A DNA stretch of 64,000 nucleotides from Saccharina japonica (GCA_008828725.1 MEHQ01001115.1:172780-236779); one strand, 5' to 3'; shown: positions 48,834-61,833, counted from the stretch's first letter. Translations and numbers: made by a program. Notes: generated from the sequence alone by a model not told the origin.

Positions 48834-50024
48834 TGGGTGAGACACAGAGTTTCCCCTTGCAGGTTTGTCTATTAAGCATCCTTGGTGTTACTCACTTTCC
48901 GTAGAGTCAAGCGTAGAAGAGAAGCAGCTTATATTAATCCCCGAGCCAGATGACATCTGCCTCGGGATGGGCTTCAAGTATGGCCCACAGATATTATAAA
49001 TACCCCGAATACCGAATACGAATGCCATCCAAGTTATACGAAAACGGACAATTACCTATGCAGAGGAATTACCGGCCTTCCTAGCCCATACCATTACACT
49101 AGCCCACCCTGATGAGCCGTATATGCAGAAATATGGGAAAAACGGGGAAATCCCAGTTCCCCGAATTAGAACATGAGTCGAAGATGCGGCTCCTCAAAAC
49201 CCCTCCCACACCTCTAAGTTGCTAGGCTAAGAAGCCGGAAAAAAAAAAAAAAAAAACGCAAAGAAAGGCAATCGAACGTAAACGCAGGTGCTGTGAACGA
49301 AACCAACGTCAGAGACCTCCCATGAGTCGCCAACAAGGCGAGGGGGGGGGGAGTGAGAAGGCAACAACTAGCACCAGAGAAGGAAACAACTGAAACCGTA
49401 CCTCGTCGGTGAATGGGCACTACCGCCCGCCCCGTCGAGGGGGAGCGAGTGCCTTGCTGAAGAATACCTAAGAAGGCTAAACCACAAATAACAGTACAGT
49501 CCTGTGCCACGTATGAGTAGCCATATTACCCTGACCACCCCCCTCGGCTCTGGCGGGGGAGGGCGTCGGCAGGACGAAAGAAAAAAAAATATATATATTA
49601 TGAAGGAAGACACCAAACCCAATACCAAACCCCATACCAAACCCACCGCGAATGACGTGCAGAATGCTTTTTAAGGCCGAAATAATCTGACATCCCCGAG
49701 CCCCTAAGTTGCCGATAAAACACGAAACATCCTGCCTGTCGACGCCACGTGTGATAGACTGGGTGAGACACAGAGTATCCCCTTGCAGGTTTGATCTATT
49801 AAGCATCCTTGGTGTTACTCACTTTCCGTAGATTAAGCGTAGAATGGAAGCAGCTTATTATTAATCCCCGAGCCAGATGACATCTGACTCGGGATGGGCT
49901 TCAAGTATAGCCCATCAGATATTATAAATACCCCAAACCGAATACGAATGCCATCCAAGTTATACGAAAACGGATCAATTACCTGCAGAGGTAATTACCG
50001 GCCTTCCTAGCCCATACCATTACA
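48834..50024. mobile_element. TRIM-like element: two ~265-bp LTR-like repeats around ~660 bp
   Basis: Direct repeats 48834-49098 and 49760-50024 both begin TGGGTGAGACACAGAGT and end CTAGCCCATACCATTACA, with only a few differences. The TG..CA ends and the small interior (49099-49759, no gag/pol motif) fit a terminal-repeat retrotransposon in miniature. The LTR starts TG and ends CA on either strand, so orientation is undecided. I could not identify a primer-binding site, a good polypurine tract or a target duplication. Confidence 0.55.
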
Positions 50025-50066
50025 AGTATACAATGAAAATTCAACAAAATTCATATAATAGTTATC

Positions 50067-50163
50067 TTAACCCTTTTAGAACTGCAGTCCCGTTTTGGGG
50101 ACAAACCACTCTAATTCTAAGTGATTTGTCCCCAAAACGGGACTCCAGTCCTATGAGGGTTAA
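50067..50163. mobile_element. piggyBac-like MITE, copy 3
   Basis: TTAA, CCCTTTTAGAACTGCAGTCC and CGTTTTGGGGAC, loop, GTCCCCAAAACGGGACTCCA, GTCCTATGAGGG, TTAA. Very close to the 9588-9684 copy. Confidence 0.75.
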
Positions 50164-50520
50164 TAACGTTAGCGATAAGCCGTTCGCCGTTCTGCTCACT
50201 GGTTCATCTTGACGTCGAATAGTCCATACGGTTCTTGCCTATCCCATTGGCTCCGGTTCATCTATCGCCGTCGAATACGGTGCCACCATTAGCTCCGTTC
50301 ATCTCCTACCTTCGTAGAGTCGCGCCCCTTTGCGAATAGCCTTTTTTACCATCATCCTACACATATTATATAACTATTAATATATCGAAATTTCGCTATC
50401 AATTACCCACGTATCAACGCTTCATACGTCTACGTATCTATCCTCTAATGCAGTCACCTTTGCGCAAGTCTCCGTCGTGCATCGTAGCGTTCGTTGTTGA
50501 ATATGTGAGCCGTATCATCC

Positions 50521-50775
50521 CATTTATTATCTTTGTACTTCTGTCCCTCTCCCTCCATAACCATAGTTGTAGTAGTAGTGGTAACACAGATCCGGGGTCA
50601 CAAAGTAGGCTCCTCTCCCTCCCTCCCCACTCCCCACTACGGCTCGCGCCTTGATTTTTATCGCGCAGAGGGTTCAGCAATCCCAACGCTCGTCGGTCTT
50701 CATCGAATGTTGCTAACTCACGCTCTTCTCGCGCTTTCTGCTACTACGTATATAGTCAACATATTTTTTTGCGAG
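50521..50775 (-). mobile_element. SINE copy without tRNA head
   Basis: On the minus strand the body runs from the AGTGTCAAAGACTTTTTCTCGC region through CTCTGCGCGATAAAAATCAA and GATCCGGG to GATAATAAATGGGATGATAC. It stops before the tRNA-like part. A (GTA)n-like tract near 50570-50582 interrupts the body. Confidence 0.65.
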
Positions 50776-52155
50776 AAAAAGTCTTTGACACTGTTGTTAT
50801 TGAATACATATTATACGTGGTACCTCGTTCTTCATCACTGATGGCTGTACTGCTACTATTATTGTGGCTGTATGCTATTATTAGTATATTATCAATATTT
50901 AATAGCAGCTGAATCTTATGTATTCATTGGTGTAGAAGTGTAGACTACGTACAATGTCCCATCATTTACGTAGTATATACATACCTCGAAGTATATAAGC
51001 CAATTGCACTATTATTGAATTGCGATCAGCATTGTTGTTGTATTTCGACGTAAAGTGGGTGCTTGGTTTGTTGGTTGTTCTCATCAGTCATTTAGCCCTC
51101 AGACAGTGTATGTCAGATACTGCGCCAGGTAGCAGGCCAAGGGTGCGCTACTACTGTAAATACAGTACCAGGTACGGTATTTTGCGCCGCTGTGTATTCT
51201 TTACTTCAAGCTAGTAGTACTTCATATTAGGTTTNTTTTTAGTACGAGATAGTTATTGTTGAGTCGTTGTGGACTCCGGGCAGTGTTGGCTTCGTGGGCA
51301 ATTCAATCTGCGTGGAGTATCGTGGGCTTTGTTTTCTTCTTTGTTTTTTCTTCAAAACAAAGTGCCTGGCGTGCGTTGACTTCGTAGGGCGTGTATTCGT
51401 AGAGGCATGTTGTTCTTTCAAGGGGTTTTATAGCGGAGGTATATACTGTGTGCGAAGTTTTATGGCGATATGTTGCGGAGAGGGGCCATGAGTTCAAGTT
51501 TGTTCGCGTTGTTTGTGTTTTTCAACCGCACCGAGAAACTATCGTCTCAATGCCAAGCGTCCACATGCTCTTTTCTCGTTTGGCGTCATCAGATTCCAGC
51601 CATTGTTGTCGCTACTTACATATCATCGCTGTCAAGGTCTTGGGTTCGATTCGTTGATCGGGCGGCGTCAGCCGCAAACCCCTTGTACCAGTATGTATCA
51701 TACTATAGATTGGAAAGCCCTCTCGGCGAGAGCTTGCGAATGAGACAAGATGTAAACGCTACGAGCTGGGCCAGCCAAGAAACGTACAAAGCTTCCTAAA
51801 GTCGAATCTCGTGAACCACTGCGAATTAGGCTACACAAATTTGAAGCGCCAACCCTGACATACCAGTGCTTGTGCAAACAAAAACGGTATATGAAAAATT
51901 ATATACATATTTTTTTCTCGACTCGATCTCGCCGAGATATCCGCGAAAACTCGAAAACAACATTTTTTTTCATTCTAATTTCGTAAAAAAAAATGTCATT
52001 TTCGATCAACATGAAATTTGGTGAAGACAATGCTGAGGACACAAGGAGAAGATCGATGTAAGTCTCGTTGCCCAATTCTCCATCCACCAAGAGATATGAC
52101 CAAAACTCGATTCCATATATAAGTCAAGTAATTACGGAAAAATGGTATTTCCGCC
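50776..52155. other. Spacer, no gene recognised
   Basis: AT-rich with an N at 51235 in a T-run. Overlapping frames at 51267-51799 share no domain signal. Confidence 0.4.
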
Positions 52156-52430
52156 ATGCCCCGACCAATTTTGAGAGTTTTACTCTGACATTTTAACCAC
52201 GTCTTTGAACCGTACGTGCAAAAATACCTGCCGCCTGCCCTCTTTGATTTTTCTTTTTTTCGAGTAGTTTTGATCGCTTTTGCATTTTTTTCGATTTTTG
52301 GATCGTCGTATCTCTCTCGAGGAAAAAAAAAAAAAAAAGGGCAGGCGGCAAGTGTGTTGGTTAGTACATGATCTAAACTGTGTCCAAATTCCAGGTCCAA
52401 ATTCGTTAAATTGGTCGGGGCATGGCCAAT
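52156..52430. mobile_element. Foldback element with paired arm blocks
   Basis: CATGCCCCGACCAATTTT at the left end mirrors AAATTGGTCGGGGCATG at the right end, and the inner blocks CCTGCCGCCTGCCC and GGGCAGGCGGCA also mirror. Two nested complementary blocks at matching spacing indicate a decayed foldback element. A poly-A tract (52321-52338) lies in the loop. Confidence 0.55.
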
Positions 52431-53369
52431 CTGCTTTAAAAACATTATTTTGGCTGGCCCAGCTCGTACGAGTACGTATATAGAGTGTTGAGTATTCGCG
52501 CTCACGCGTGGTGGAGTCTTGAACATCCCTGCAGAGGGTACAGTAGTTCACGGAAAGTTAGTTATTTTTGAGGCCAACTGCGGATAATCCGTAGGTGTCT
52601 TTTTTTTGCCCACATGTACATCAACTTCCCCTTACGTTTTTGTTTCCCCCCAATAGCCATAACTTCGCTTTTATACGTTGGTCAATGTTTTAATTTTTTC
52701 GTGATGCCCTTGACTAAGCTTATCGGAGGTGTTGAGACAACTTTTCGATTTTTGAGCCCATTATTGGGAATATATATATTTGGCCCTCTAATACGAAGTT
52801 GATATTGTGTCCATGCCCACCAAAAAAAGACGGAGAAAGCACAAAATTCGAACAACAGCCGAGGGTGGTCGATTTTTTTTTTTCGACATCTCACAGAATT
52901 TTTTGTTCGTTACTAAAACCAAGTGATAAAAAATGAAAATAAGGATAATTTGTTTCACCATTTTCTTATTTCATCATGTGATCACAACAGTAGTTGCAAC
53001 GGTGTTTTATTCCGACCTCTGGGGTTGTGGTGTGTCGTTTTCTCTTTTTTCTGGGCGCCCCTGCAACAGCAGTTAGTTTTGCAATCGAAATACGGTCTGA
53101 AAACCTCTTGCGGCAATCGTCAAGGGCATCACAAAAATGTAATGGTACACCTTCAAAATATATACTCCCATACTTGACGAAGTTATTGCTGTATCAAGGA
53201 ACTCAGCCCCCTCTCTGGATCATGCCTGGTTCGTTTAACCCTGGTCCGTTTTCACTCCCAAGCTCAAAAGCAGGTGCCTGATATTATATAATATATACGT
53301 ATGTATGGTCGTATCCCCGGATCGAAAATAAACCATTCCTGTACAACAGAAAAAACCCGGGGGCTAAAA

Positions 53370-53810
53370 CGGAGATTCCCCGGATCGATTCCCCCTCAAG
53401 GTGTAGAAACCACAACCCACGGGGGGGGTTCTGGTTGGCTGGGGCTCATGGAGCCAGCGCCTGGCGATAGTTTCCTCTCGGGACAACGTCGAGGTCCCGC
53501 CGCACCCGGGGATGATAAGCCTCCATCCCCGAATATGAAAGCATTCCGTACCTCTACAATTCCAACAACCAGGGAATGAAAGTGGACACCCCTGAGTCGA
53601 CACCGCACCGCAAGGTGTGGAAACCCCAACTCCACTGGCTGGTCTCATAGTTGGCTGGGGCTCATGGTCCAGGTCCTGCCGCACCCTGTGATGAGAAAGC
53701 CACGTCCCCGGATCATACGTACTTCCATACATTTACAACTCCGACAACCCGGGCACAAAAAACGGACATCCCCCGGATCGATACCTTCCCGCACGGTGCG
53801 GTCCTTACAT
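53370..53810. repeat. ~200-bp degenerate tandem repeat, just over two units
   Basis: CCCCGGATCGATTCCCCCTC near 53377, GACACCCCTGAGTCGACACC near 53584 and CATCCCCCGGATCGATACCT near 53768 start successive units. GGTTGGCTGGGGCTCATGG and the CCGCACCC...GATGA(T/G)AA motif recur in the first two units. No gene is supported. Confidence 0.6.
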
Positions 53811-56079
53811 TTCCGTTCAGAATGGTACATCACAGCACCCTACGAGTCCTACCATACCGAGTGTTTACACACTGCTCTGGGCAACGCTGGGCTAGCGCCA
53901 TGGGCGGAGCCGTGGCAGTACCACTAGTACAAGATAATGAGGGTTCTACCTACAGTCGAACATGCTTTGGGAATATTTGAGACGTGGCAAGGATTTTTCC
54001 AGACGGTTCCGAAGCTGTAGGGTTCTACGTCGTAGAGCATGGCAGTTCTAGAGCATAGCAGTGCTCTAGATGTGGTAAGGTTCTAGAGAGAGAGAGCATA
54101 CGAGCATTCTACATGGAGGAAACAACGTGCATCAACCCCTCTTTTGCCAATTATTGCCATCATCAACTACTGTACGCATGCCGCCGTTCATCGTTCTATG
54201 CATTTCTCGCCCTCATGCGGGACACTTTCAGGCGTCATCCAGTCTTCACATCCTCGACACAAGCGTGTCTGCTCGGGTGGTCTAAAGACTACCAGCGCCA
54301 ATATTTGCAGTCTACTGCGAATCTATCATCGGGTGTTCCTATTAGACCACTCACACGTTGGTTAGGGTTGGAAGTGGCCGCCTCGCCCTGCTGATGTCTT
54401 CTAAACACGACGAGGGTGTAGATCCCCGTTTGACAGAGGGAAGATAGCGCCTTCATGGCAAGCACGCCACAAGGAGGACCATAAGTGTCGCAGCAGACAG
54501 TAGCCCGCAGGATCACCGGGTTCTTGGAAATCGGTGGAGAGCGTTGCACAGGGCAACTCCTGCAAAGCTTAAATGTGTTTCCGACTTCCCGCATCCCAGT
54601 TGTCACAACGGAAAACGAGACTGAATGCAACAATAGTTTGACTGGTGGAAGCAAGTATGGTTTGCCTTAACCGCTTTGGGACAGGTACATATAGCGACCA
54701 AACCGAGGACGATCTGGCTAGCGTGAGCGCCCGGCACTACGGGTAGGACCACGTGGCGCCATTCTGCCGTGCGACTCCTTGCATTGGTTGCGACTCGAAC
54801 ACCAACCATTGTATGATATCATTGGCCAATCACGCAGTGGCCGTTGCTGTAACCGTCATTGTTGTAACCGTCAATGCTTCCCTCCGAAGTCCCAAGATGG
54901 TCGAGCGTCCCTTGTGTTGTGGATGGTATTGAGAGACACCGGGCATTGGGCGTGTTGTCCAGCATGCGTTTCCACGTACGCCCAAATGGAAGCCTACACC
55001 AGACGGGGACATTCCTTCTCTATTATCATCCCTACTGAGTAAAGGAATAATCCAACTTCGCACACTCTGCCCTCCCAAATATACCTTCTTCGTAGACGTA
55101 AATCCAAATAGATCCTCTGCCCTCCCAAATATAGCCTCTGCCCTCCCAAATACTGGTACGGAAAGCCACCACGCGTTGATGTACTACAGTTGATATTGGC
55201 GCACGGCGCTGCAACAGTCTCCCTTTGCCCTACGCATAACTATCGTCGGTGCAAATGCGCTTGCCGGTCACGCCCTGGGAACATCGTGCATCTTCCATGT
55301 TACAGCTCGCGCCGGTCCTTCGTTCTTCGTCGGTACCCCGTCGTTTTTACACGTCCCTAGACCGACATCTATGAGCGATGACATCAAACGGGCATTCCCA
55401 CAAACGGGTGCGCCTCGCTCCCTTCTTAACATTTCCGCCTTTCCCGCTCGTCACTCGCTGCTGACGAGGAATTAAACTTCCCACCTTAGGCGTTCCGGCC
55501 TTCCCCAACCCGCAAATCACGTAGCGACTGTTAAGCTCTTCCCAGTCTCCGTACGGGTGTCACCCCCGCCAGTGCCGTAAAATCAAACACCAGTCCCGCC
55601 AACACTCGGCTCGCCCCCTCGGCTCCTTTGTGCGTTTCCTAAAGCGTGAAACCTGGTGTCTCCACTCTCGCACCGAGCAACTTTCTACGACGCCCTACTC
55701 ATGTCGCGCCGCCCACAACTTGCAGACCTCCGTTAACGCCTCCTTATCCCACCCCCTCCTCTCCACACGGTCAACTGCCTATTGCCTGCGGGAGGCGATC
55801 CGTGGGGCCGTGGTAATTTCACACTGCTACTCTTTGACTCAGATGGTTGACTTCGTCGGCACTGACCTCCTTCCCTGCACCACTACTGATCAATAGCGGG
55901 GGGCCAGACGTTAGCCGCAACTCCAGCGATTTCCTAACCAAACTCATTGCCCGTTTGTGCGGTGTAATCGTTAATAGAAACACTTACTCCTTGTTAAGTT
56001 TGGACCGGCCACAGGGAGTTTTGAAACTCATCCGTTAGACGACCTACCGCTAGGAGAAGCGGCCCCGGAGCCGATTCTC
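53811..56079. other. Intergenic stretch, no gene recognised
   Basis: A minus-strand frame at 54289-54654 has possible splice borders but no known domain. CCTCTGCCCTCCCAAATATA-type 15-20-bp repeats lie at 55068-55152. 55200-55840 is C-rich and short of open frame. Confidence 0.4.
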
Positions 56080-56152
56080 GTGGCGCAACAGCCGGGAACT
56101 CGAAAAAGCGTCTCCACCAAGCCTGCCACAAAACCGAAGGTGTTTCAAGATC

Positions 56153-56357
56153 ATGCAACCCTACAACAAATTTACTCTCGCCGACGAATCCAAGCTCTCC
56201 CTCGCCGTCGTCGGTTTACCGCTCACTTAGCAACAGCTTTGCGATACCACCTTCCTCGTAGCAGCAGAGCAATACGAGCCCCGAGGGCTGTTCTGCGACA
56301 TATTTGTAGAGGCGTCGGCAGAAGAAGCGATTGCAATGATGTCACAGTGTCGATTGT
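56153..56357 (+). pseudogene. Coding-like fragment with an internal TAG
   Basis: From an ATG at 56153 the frame reads 25 residues to a TAG at 56228. It then continues with protein-like composition (QQLCDTTFLVAAEQYEPRG, DIFVEASAEEAIAMMSQC) to a second TAG. The composition is more protein-like than the longer frame over the same bases (56080-56547), which is Arg-rich. I recognise no family, so this is a weak call of a broken gene or exon. Confidence 0.2.
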
Positions 56358-57068
56358 AGCCACCCGCTCACAGAAAGCCGAAGCAGCACCTCGTATCTTC
56401 AGTACAGAAAAAAAAGAATGTTACGATTATGTGATGGGCATCCCGATCAACTATCCTGAAACACAATCGGTTTTTCTGGTGGCTGCTTTGCAAGACGTTC
56501 GAAACGAGGAATGTGTAAAAACACGAATGTATCGCGTAAACCGATAAAAATATGCGGGTAGGTAGCAGGGCGTCCTGTGGAATGATCTAGCCTCTCACAG
56601 CGAGGATTGTGCCGCAAACATTTTCGACTCTTCGTATACACAAAATGTAGCAATGTCATATTCACCAAAAGAATGAATTCACGTCTATGCCGAAGGATTT
56701 TACAACAAAACTCCTACGTAGCACTCTATTTATCTGCAAGTGCTCTTCCACCCCGAGGCTACGCGCCGACGTATACCATGCCGTACACGAATGACGCCGC
56801 ACAGCAGCAGCGCTAGCATACACCAGTAGCACGAGTGTTTACCGTGTGTGCCGTTCCTGCAACCGCTGCATTTATTTAGATAACTACTCTAGGTACAACT
56901 TGCCGTACTCTCTCTGGCCAACGCGCCTCCCTTTTTAACGCGGGGAAATGTACCGTGCCATATTTCCCCTCATCATACATGCCTCCCGATGTTGATCGCC
57001 CGCTGCAGGACACGACGTGGTCGAGACGAGGGGTTGGCGGTCACCGAAAACCCGGAACGAGCACAAGC

Positions 57069-60000
57069 ATGGTTCGACGCAGCATCGCCCGTTTTGCTTT
57101 CGTCGCCATGTTGTGCTGCCTCCGTAGCGGCGCTGCTCAGTACGACAACTGCACCAATGGCACGGTCACCGACATAGGGAACGGACTGTGCGATGCGGCC
57201 AACAACAACCCTTCCTGCGGCTACGACGGGGGCGACTGCTGCCCGTGCACTTGCGTTGACAGCCCTGCTCACGCGTGCGCCGACAGCGATTTCGACTGCG
57301 TCTTCCCCGAGTGCGACGACCCGACAGCCTCCGCCGAGGAGTCGTCACCGACCTGTAGTGAGGCTTTGCTAGGTGACGGGTTTTGCAACAGAGAGAACAA
57401 CAACGCCTCCTGCGATTACGACGGGGGTGATTGCTGTGGGTGTACTTGCGATCACGACGGCTCTGCCGTTGTCTGCGGCTCCTTCGGTTTCGACTGTCGG
57501 GACCCGGCCTGCTTTGACTCCGCCGTTGTTGCCCAGTACCCCGAGTGCAGCAATCGGCGTTGGTTGACGATCGGCGACGGAACGTGCCAGGTAGACAACA
57601 ACAACCCTTCGTGCGGCTACGACGGCGGCGATTGTTGTTTATGCAGCTGTAGCGGTAGCGCCTGTGCAATTAGCCGTTTCCTCTGTTTGGATCCCGATGC
57701 CGGTGACGAGATGTACGAGTGTAAGCCGCCGCCGCCCGTCGCCCTGCCTTGCTCAGCGGAGGTGCAGCAAACGTGGGTGGTGGACAATCCAGCGCAGGCG
57801 CAAGCTCTGGCCGCGGCGGTCAACTGCTCCGGTGGGTCGTTCGAGGCGGAGTGGAGAGGAAGCGTGGTCGTGGATAAACCGCTATACGTCGCCGACGGGA
57901 CCGTTCTCACCATAACGGGCGTCGGTCCGGACGCCCTCATAAACGGAAATGCATCGAGTCGGCTGTTTACCGTTGTTAACGCTGCCCTGCACGTGAACGG
58001 CGTCACGATCGGTTACGGGTTGAGCCCCGTTGGCGGGGCGATAGCTGCGGCAGGGTCCAGCTTGACGTTCAATCAGACGGACTTTGAAGGAAACAGAGCT
58101 GATGGCAACGGGGGAGCTATCTATGTGTCCAACGGCTCTAGTGTGTCCTGTGCTGGGGGGACATTCCGATACAATAGCGCGGGCTCCAACGGTGGTGCCA
58201 TGTACGTGACCGGCAGCTCCGTGGTTTCGTGCGGTGGTTCGTGGTTCAGCAATTTCGCCGGCGATAGCGCCGGCGCGCTTATGGTAACCAACTCTTCCAG
58301 CGTGTCTTGGAGCGACGACACAGTTTTCGCCTTCAACGCTGCTGAAAGGTTTGGCGGCGCGGTGTACCTCGCGTTCGGCTCGAGCATGTCGTGGAACGCC
58401 TCTGCTACTCTGTTTTACTTCAACAGCGCTTGGTTCATCGGAGGAGCTATGTTTGTCAACAGAGGTTCGAGCGTTGCGTGGACCGGCGCAACAACCTTCG
58501 ACTCCAACAGCGCTACATCAAGCGTGGGCTCGGGCGGGGCTCTGGCGGTGTTCTCGACCTCGAACGCCTCATGGAGCGGTGTCACGACCTACATGAACAA
58601 TATCGTTGGATCTGACGGGGGCGGTGTGTACATTGACGGCCGCTCGAACGCCTCTTGGGACGACGGCATCACAACATTTACGGACAATTTCGCTCGAGGT
58701 AACGGGGGCGGTATAGTAGTATCTGATCATTCTCACGTATCCTGTACCGGAGAAACGACCAGCACGTTCTCCGGAAATTCGGCCACCAACGGGGGTGCGA
58801 TTGCGGTAGAGACGTTCTCCAGTATGTCCTTCCGTGGCAACTCTTCCTTCGATAGAAACAGGGCCAACGAAACAGCAGCCAATAGCACTGGATTTGGTGG
58901 TGCTATTTCCGTTCTTGACGACGCCACCGCCACGTGGTATGGGAGTTCGACGTTTACCGGAAACACTGCAGTCAGAGGAGGCGCTGTGTTTGTGGAAGAC
59001 GCCGTTGTTTTGTGGCGCGGTGCGGCGACACTGGCACTAAACAGCGCTTCCGAGCTGGGTGGCGCTATCTGCGCGAGGCGTTCACGTGTTTCGTGGCTCG
59101 CAGAGACGAAATATTTGCAAAATGTTGCTGGTGAGGGCGGGGGCGCCGTCTTCGCGGGCCTTTCAAGCGTTTCCTGGAGCGGGCAGACAGATATGTTGAA
59201 CAACGTGGCCGGCGACACGGGTGGCGCCCTCTACGCGCTCCATGCAAGTGTTTGGTGGGTTGGGGAGACAAGAATGTCCAACAACTCGGGCGGTGCTCTG
59301 TTTCTCGCAGCATCGACAGTATCTTGGAAGGGAAACGCGACGTTCGCACACAACATTGTTGAGAACGGACCCGGTGGTGCTGCGCTGACGGCGTTTGAGA
59401 GTTCCCATGCGTTTTGGAGTGAAGGATATACCAAGTTTATCGAAAACTACGCACGCTTTGCTGGAGGTGCCCTGTATGTCAGAGATGGTTCGGAAATCGC
59501 TTGGACCGGAGATACGGAGTTCGTCGGCAATAAAGCTGAACGATCCGGGGGAGGGGCTGTTTACATCTTGAACGGGGCTAATGTGAGCTGGACCGGAGAC
59601 ACCAGGTTCACGTCGAACGAGGCACTGACTGCAGACGGCGGCGCGGTGGGGACAGAAGCGTTAGCCTCCGGAAACATCGCAGACTCGAACCTCGTCATAA
59701 ACGGAACCACCACCTTCTCCAAGAACGCAGCCGGAGCAAACGGGGGCGGTTTAGCTTTGCTGGGAGTGTGCACTCTGACGATCAACCCAGCAGTGGATGT
59801 CAGCTTTGTTGGCAATACCGCAGCAGTCGCGGGAGGGGCCATATTTCTGTCAGGTGCCAACGTTGGCCCGGCGCTCACCGACGTGAGTTTCGTCTCCAAC
59901 TCGGCTGAAATTGGAGGTGCTGTCTCGATATTTGGCTCTGGGACTAAACAGCCCGGCGATTTTCCCACAACGTTTGACCGGTGCCGGTTCGTCGACAACC

Positions 60001-61833
60001 GAGCAGTAGCAACAGGTGGAGCCATAAACAGCGCGGCCGGAAAAGATGACATCTTCAACAGCGTCTTCGAGGGTAACTCGGCGGGGACGGGGGGGGCTCT
60101 GAGACTGGCAGGCACGGCGTCCGTCTACGATTGCTCGTTTGTGGAAAACACTTCGGACGATGGAGAAGGGTCAGCCGTGTCCAACATCGGCTTCATGGAG
60201 AGCGTCGCGAGGATCTATTTCGACGGCAACCGGTTCGCTTGCCCATCGGCCATGTTCCTGGATTACAACGCGGTATGAATTTTTTATTGTGTGCGAGCGT
60301 TTGACGACCTAACAACGGTACGAGGCTTCTTGTGCGCGAGATGTTGACGACTTGAATAGCAACGTGCCCTCGACAACTTAGCGTGTAAACCATCCCCACG
60401 TCGGCCCATGTCTGGACGCTATAGGAGTTATTTTGACACGGGACACAGAAGGGTACGACGGGTGTTGGGTATCGGGATTATGTGCTGAAGATGCAGGGAG
60501 TGTAGTTCATGTGTGTGCATCGCAAAAAATCGCTGTTCTGGTTGTGCTGACGTCCGACTCAACAAACGTGACGTACGTACTGCTTATGTAGACAGTTCGC
60601 GGCTGGAAACACTTAAGATTAACCTCGAACCGAGAGTACAGCTCGGCCGCACGACTCCCTCCAAGGTGGTTCCTATAAGGAATACGCAAGCTCATTATCG
60701 TAAATAGCACGATGTTTGATTTCAAATGTCAATTCTTAACGTTTCGGGACGTAATCGTACTTGATATCTTGTTTGCAAGTTTGGCGATCAATTCGAGACC
60801 GCCTGCCAAGGATGCGAGACCACATGCGACGGGTGCGTCTTCGCCGAAGGACTGCTGGCTCCGATATGCACGGATGTGTTGGACCACTCCACAAGCAACG
60901 GCGGCAACGTCACCCTGCAAGCGCTTTCGATCGAAAGGGGATTCTGGCGGGCCACCGCGTCCAGCGAAGAGGTCCTCACGTGCTACAACGCCGACGCTTG
61001 TCTTGGAGGGGTGACGGGGACATCTGGCTACTGTCTCAAGGGCTATGAAGGGCCATGTGCGTGCTCGATATCATTTGTATGTTCCATTCGGGCGCTTTGA
61101 GGAGTAGTATGATACATGTCAGAGGCCATTCATTTGTAGGTTTTGTCGGTATTGATCATAGAAAATAGAACGTCTTCGAGGAGCCTTGCATGCTGTACTG
61201 ATTAACGCGAGCCTGTTGAGTTCGATGTGTGGTCGCTCGTGTACGCCCCTTCATAGGCCTGGGACACGTTTGGTTTGATAGGCGGTTGCGGGCAGGACTA
61301 CGTAGCATTTGGTCAACTACCGGTAAATAGTTGGGAAACACTGCAGCAGGTGTTGTTGTTATGTAGCTTGACTCATTCCGACTGCCACTCAGTGTACTCA
61401 CCACCGCGGGCTGCAGCAGAAAGGGGCTGCCAATTCGCCGTACCCCTTTATTATTGATCTGTCGTTACGACCACAAATATGTGTGGACGAAAACTCGACA
61501 CCCCGAAAGAAATCGTCGTGCTTTTCTGCTCCGTCCCTGGCTTGTTTGATGGACTGTTTTTCGTTCCGCCTAGATTGCAGCGTTTGCAGCGACGGGTTCT
61601 CGGCACAGCTGAGCTTTTCTTGCAGCAAGTGCTCAGAGACCAGCGCTGGCGGCATCGTGTTCGCGGTCGTCCTTGGCATCGGCGCCTTCTTCGTGGGCGT
61701 TGCCGTTGTTTCATACGTGATTTCGGGGAAGGCCGGTTTGGACGCGCGGCAAGGACTCGTAGAGCGCGTGACGCGGTACATACCGCTCCAATCCGCGAAA
61801 ATCCTGATCGTGGCTTGGCAAATATTGACGCAG
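57069..61833 (+). CDS. LNR (Notch)-POMP repeat surface protein, 3'-partial
   Basis: The product is a predicted type I surface protein, ligand unknown. Exons 57069-60272, 60780-61056 and 61574-61833 have phases 0, 1 and 0 (intron donors GTATGA, GTGCGT, GTAAGT) and encode about 1,247 residues before the window runs out of recognisable exons. The start is the second Met of the open frame (the first is at 56955), because it opens a signal peptide (MVRRSIARFAFVAMLCCL). Three LNR modules follow at about residues 27-62, 94-127 and 158-196, each with NNNPSCGYDGGDCC or a close variant. Then about 295-1020 is a long series of POMP-type repeats (GGA(I/M/V/L)YV, FxxN) with many N-glycosylation sites. Exon 2 carries CQGCETTCDGC and CYNADACLGGVTG. 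Exon 3 has YCSVCSDGFSAQ, a membrane helix at ~1184-1208 and a cytoplasmic stub with ILIVAWQILTQ. This order is known from brown-algal and other stramenopile POMP proteins. A further exon is expected downstream. Confidence 0.88.

Noticed and set aside
54289-54654. Minus-strand frame with CCACCAG acceptor and CGT|GTGAGT donor
   Set aside because: No family signal and no neighbouring exons that would join it.
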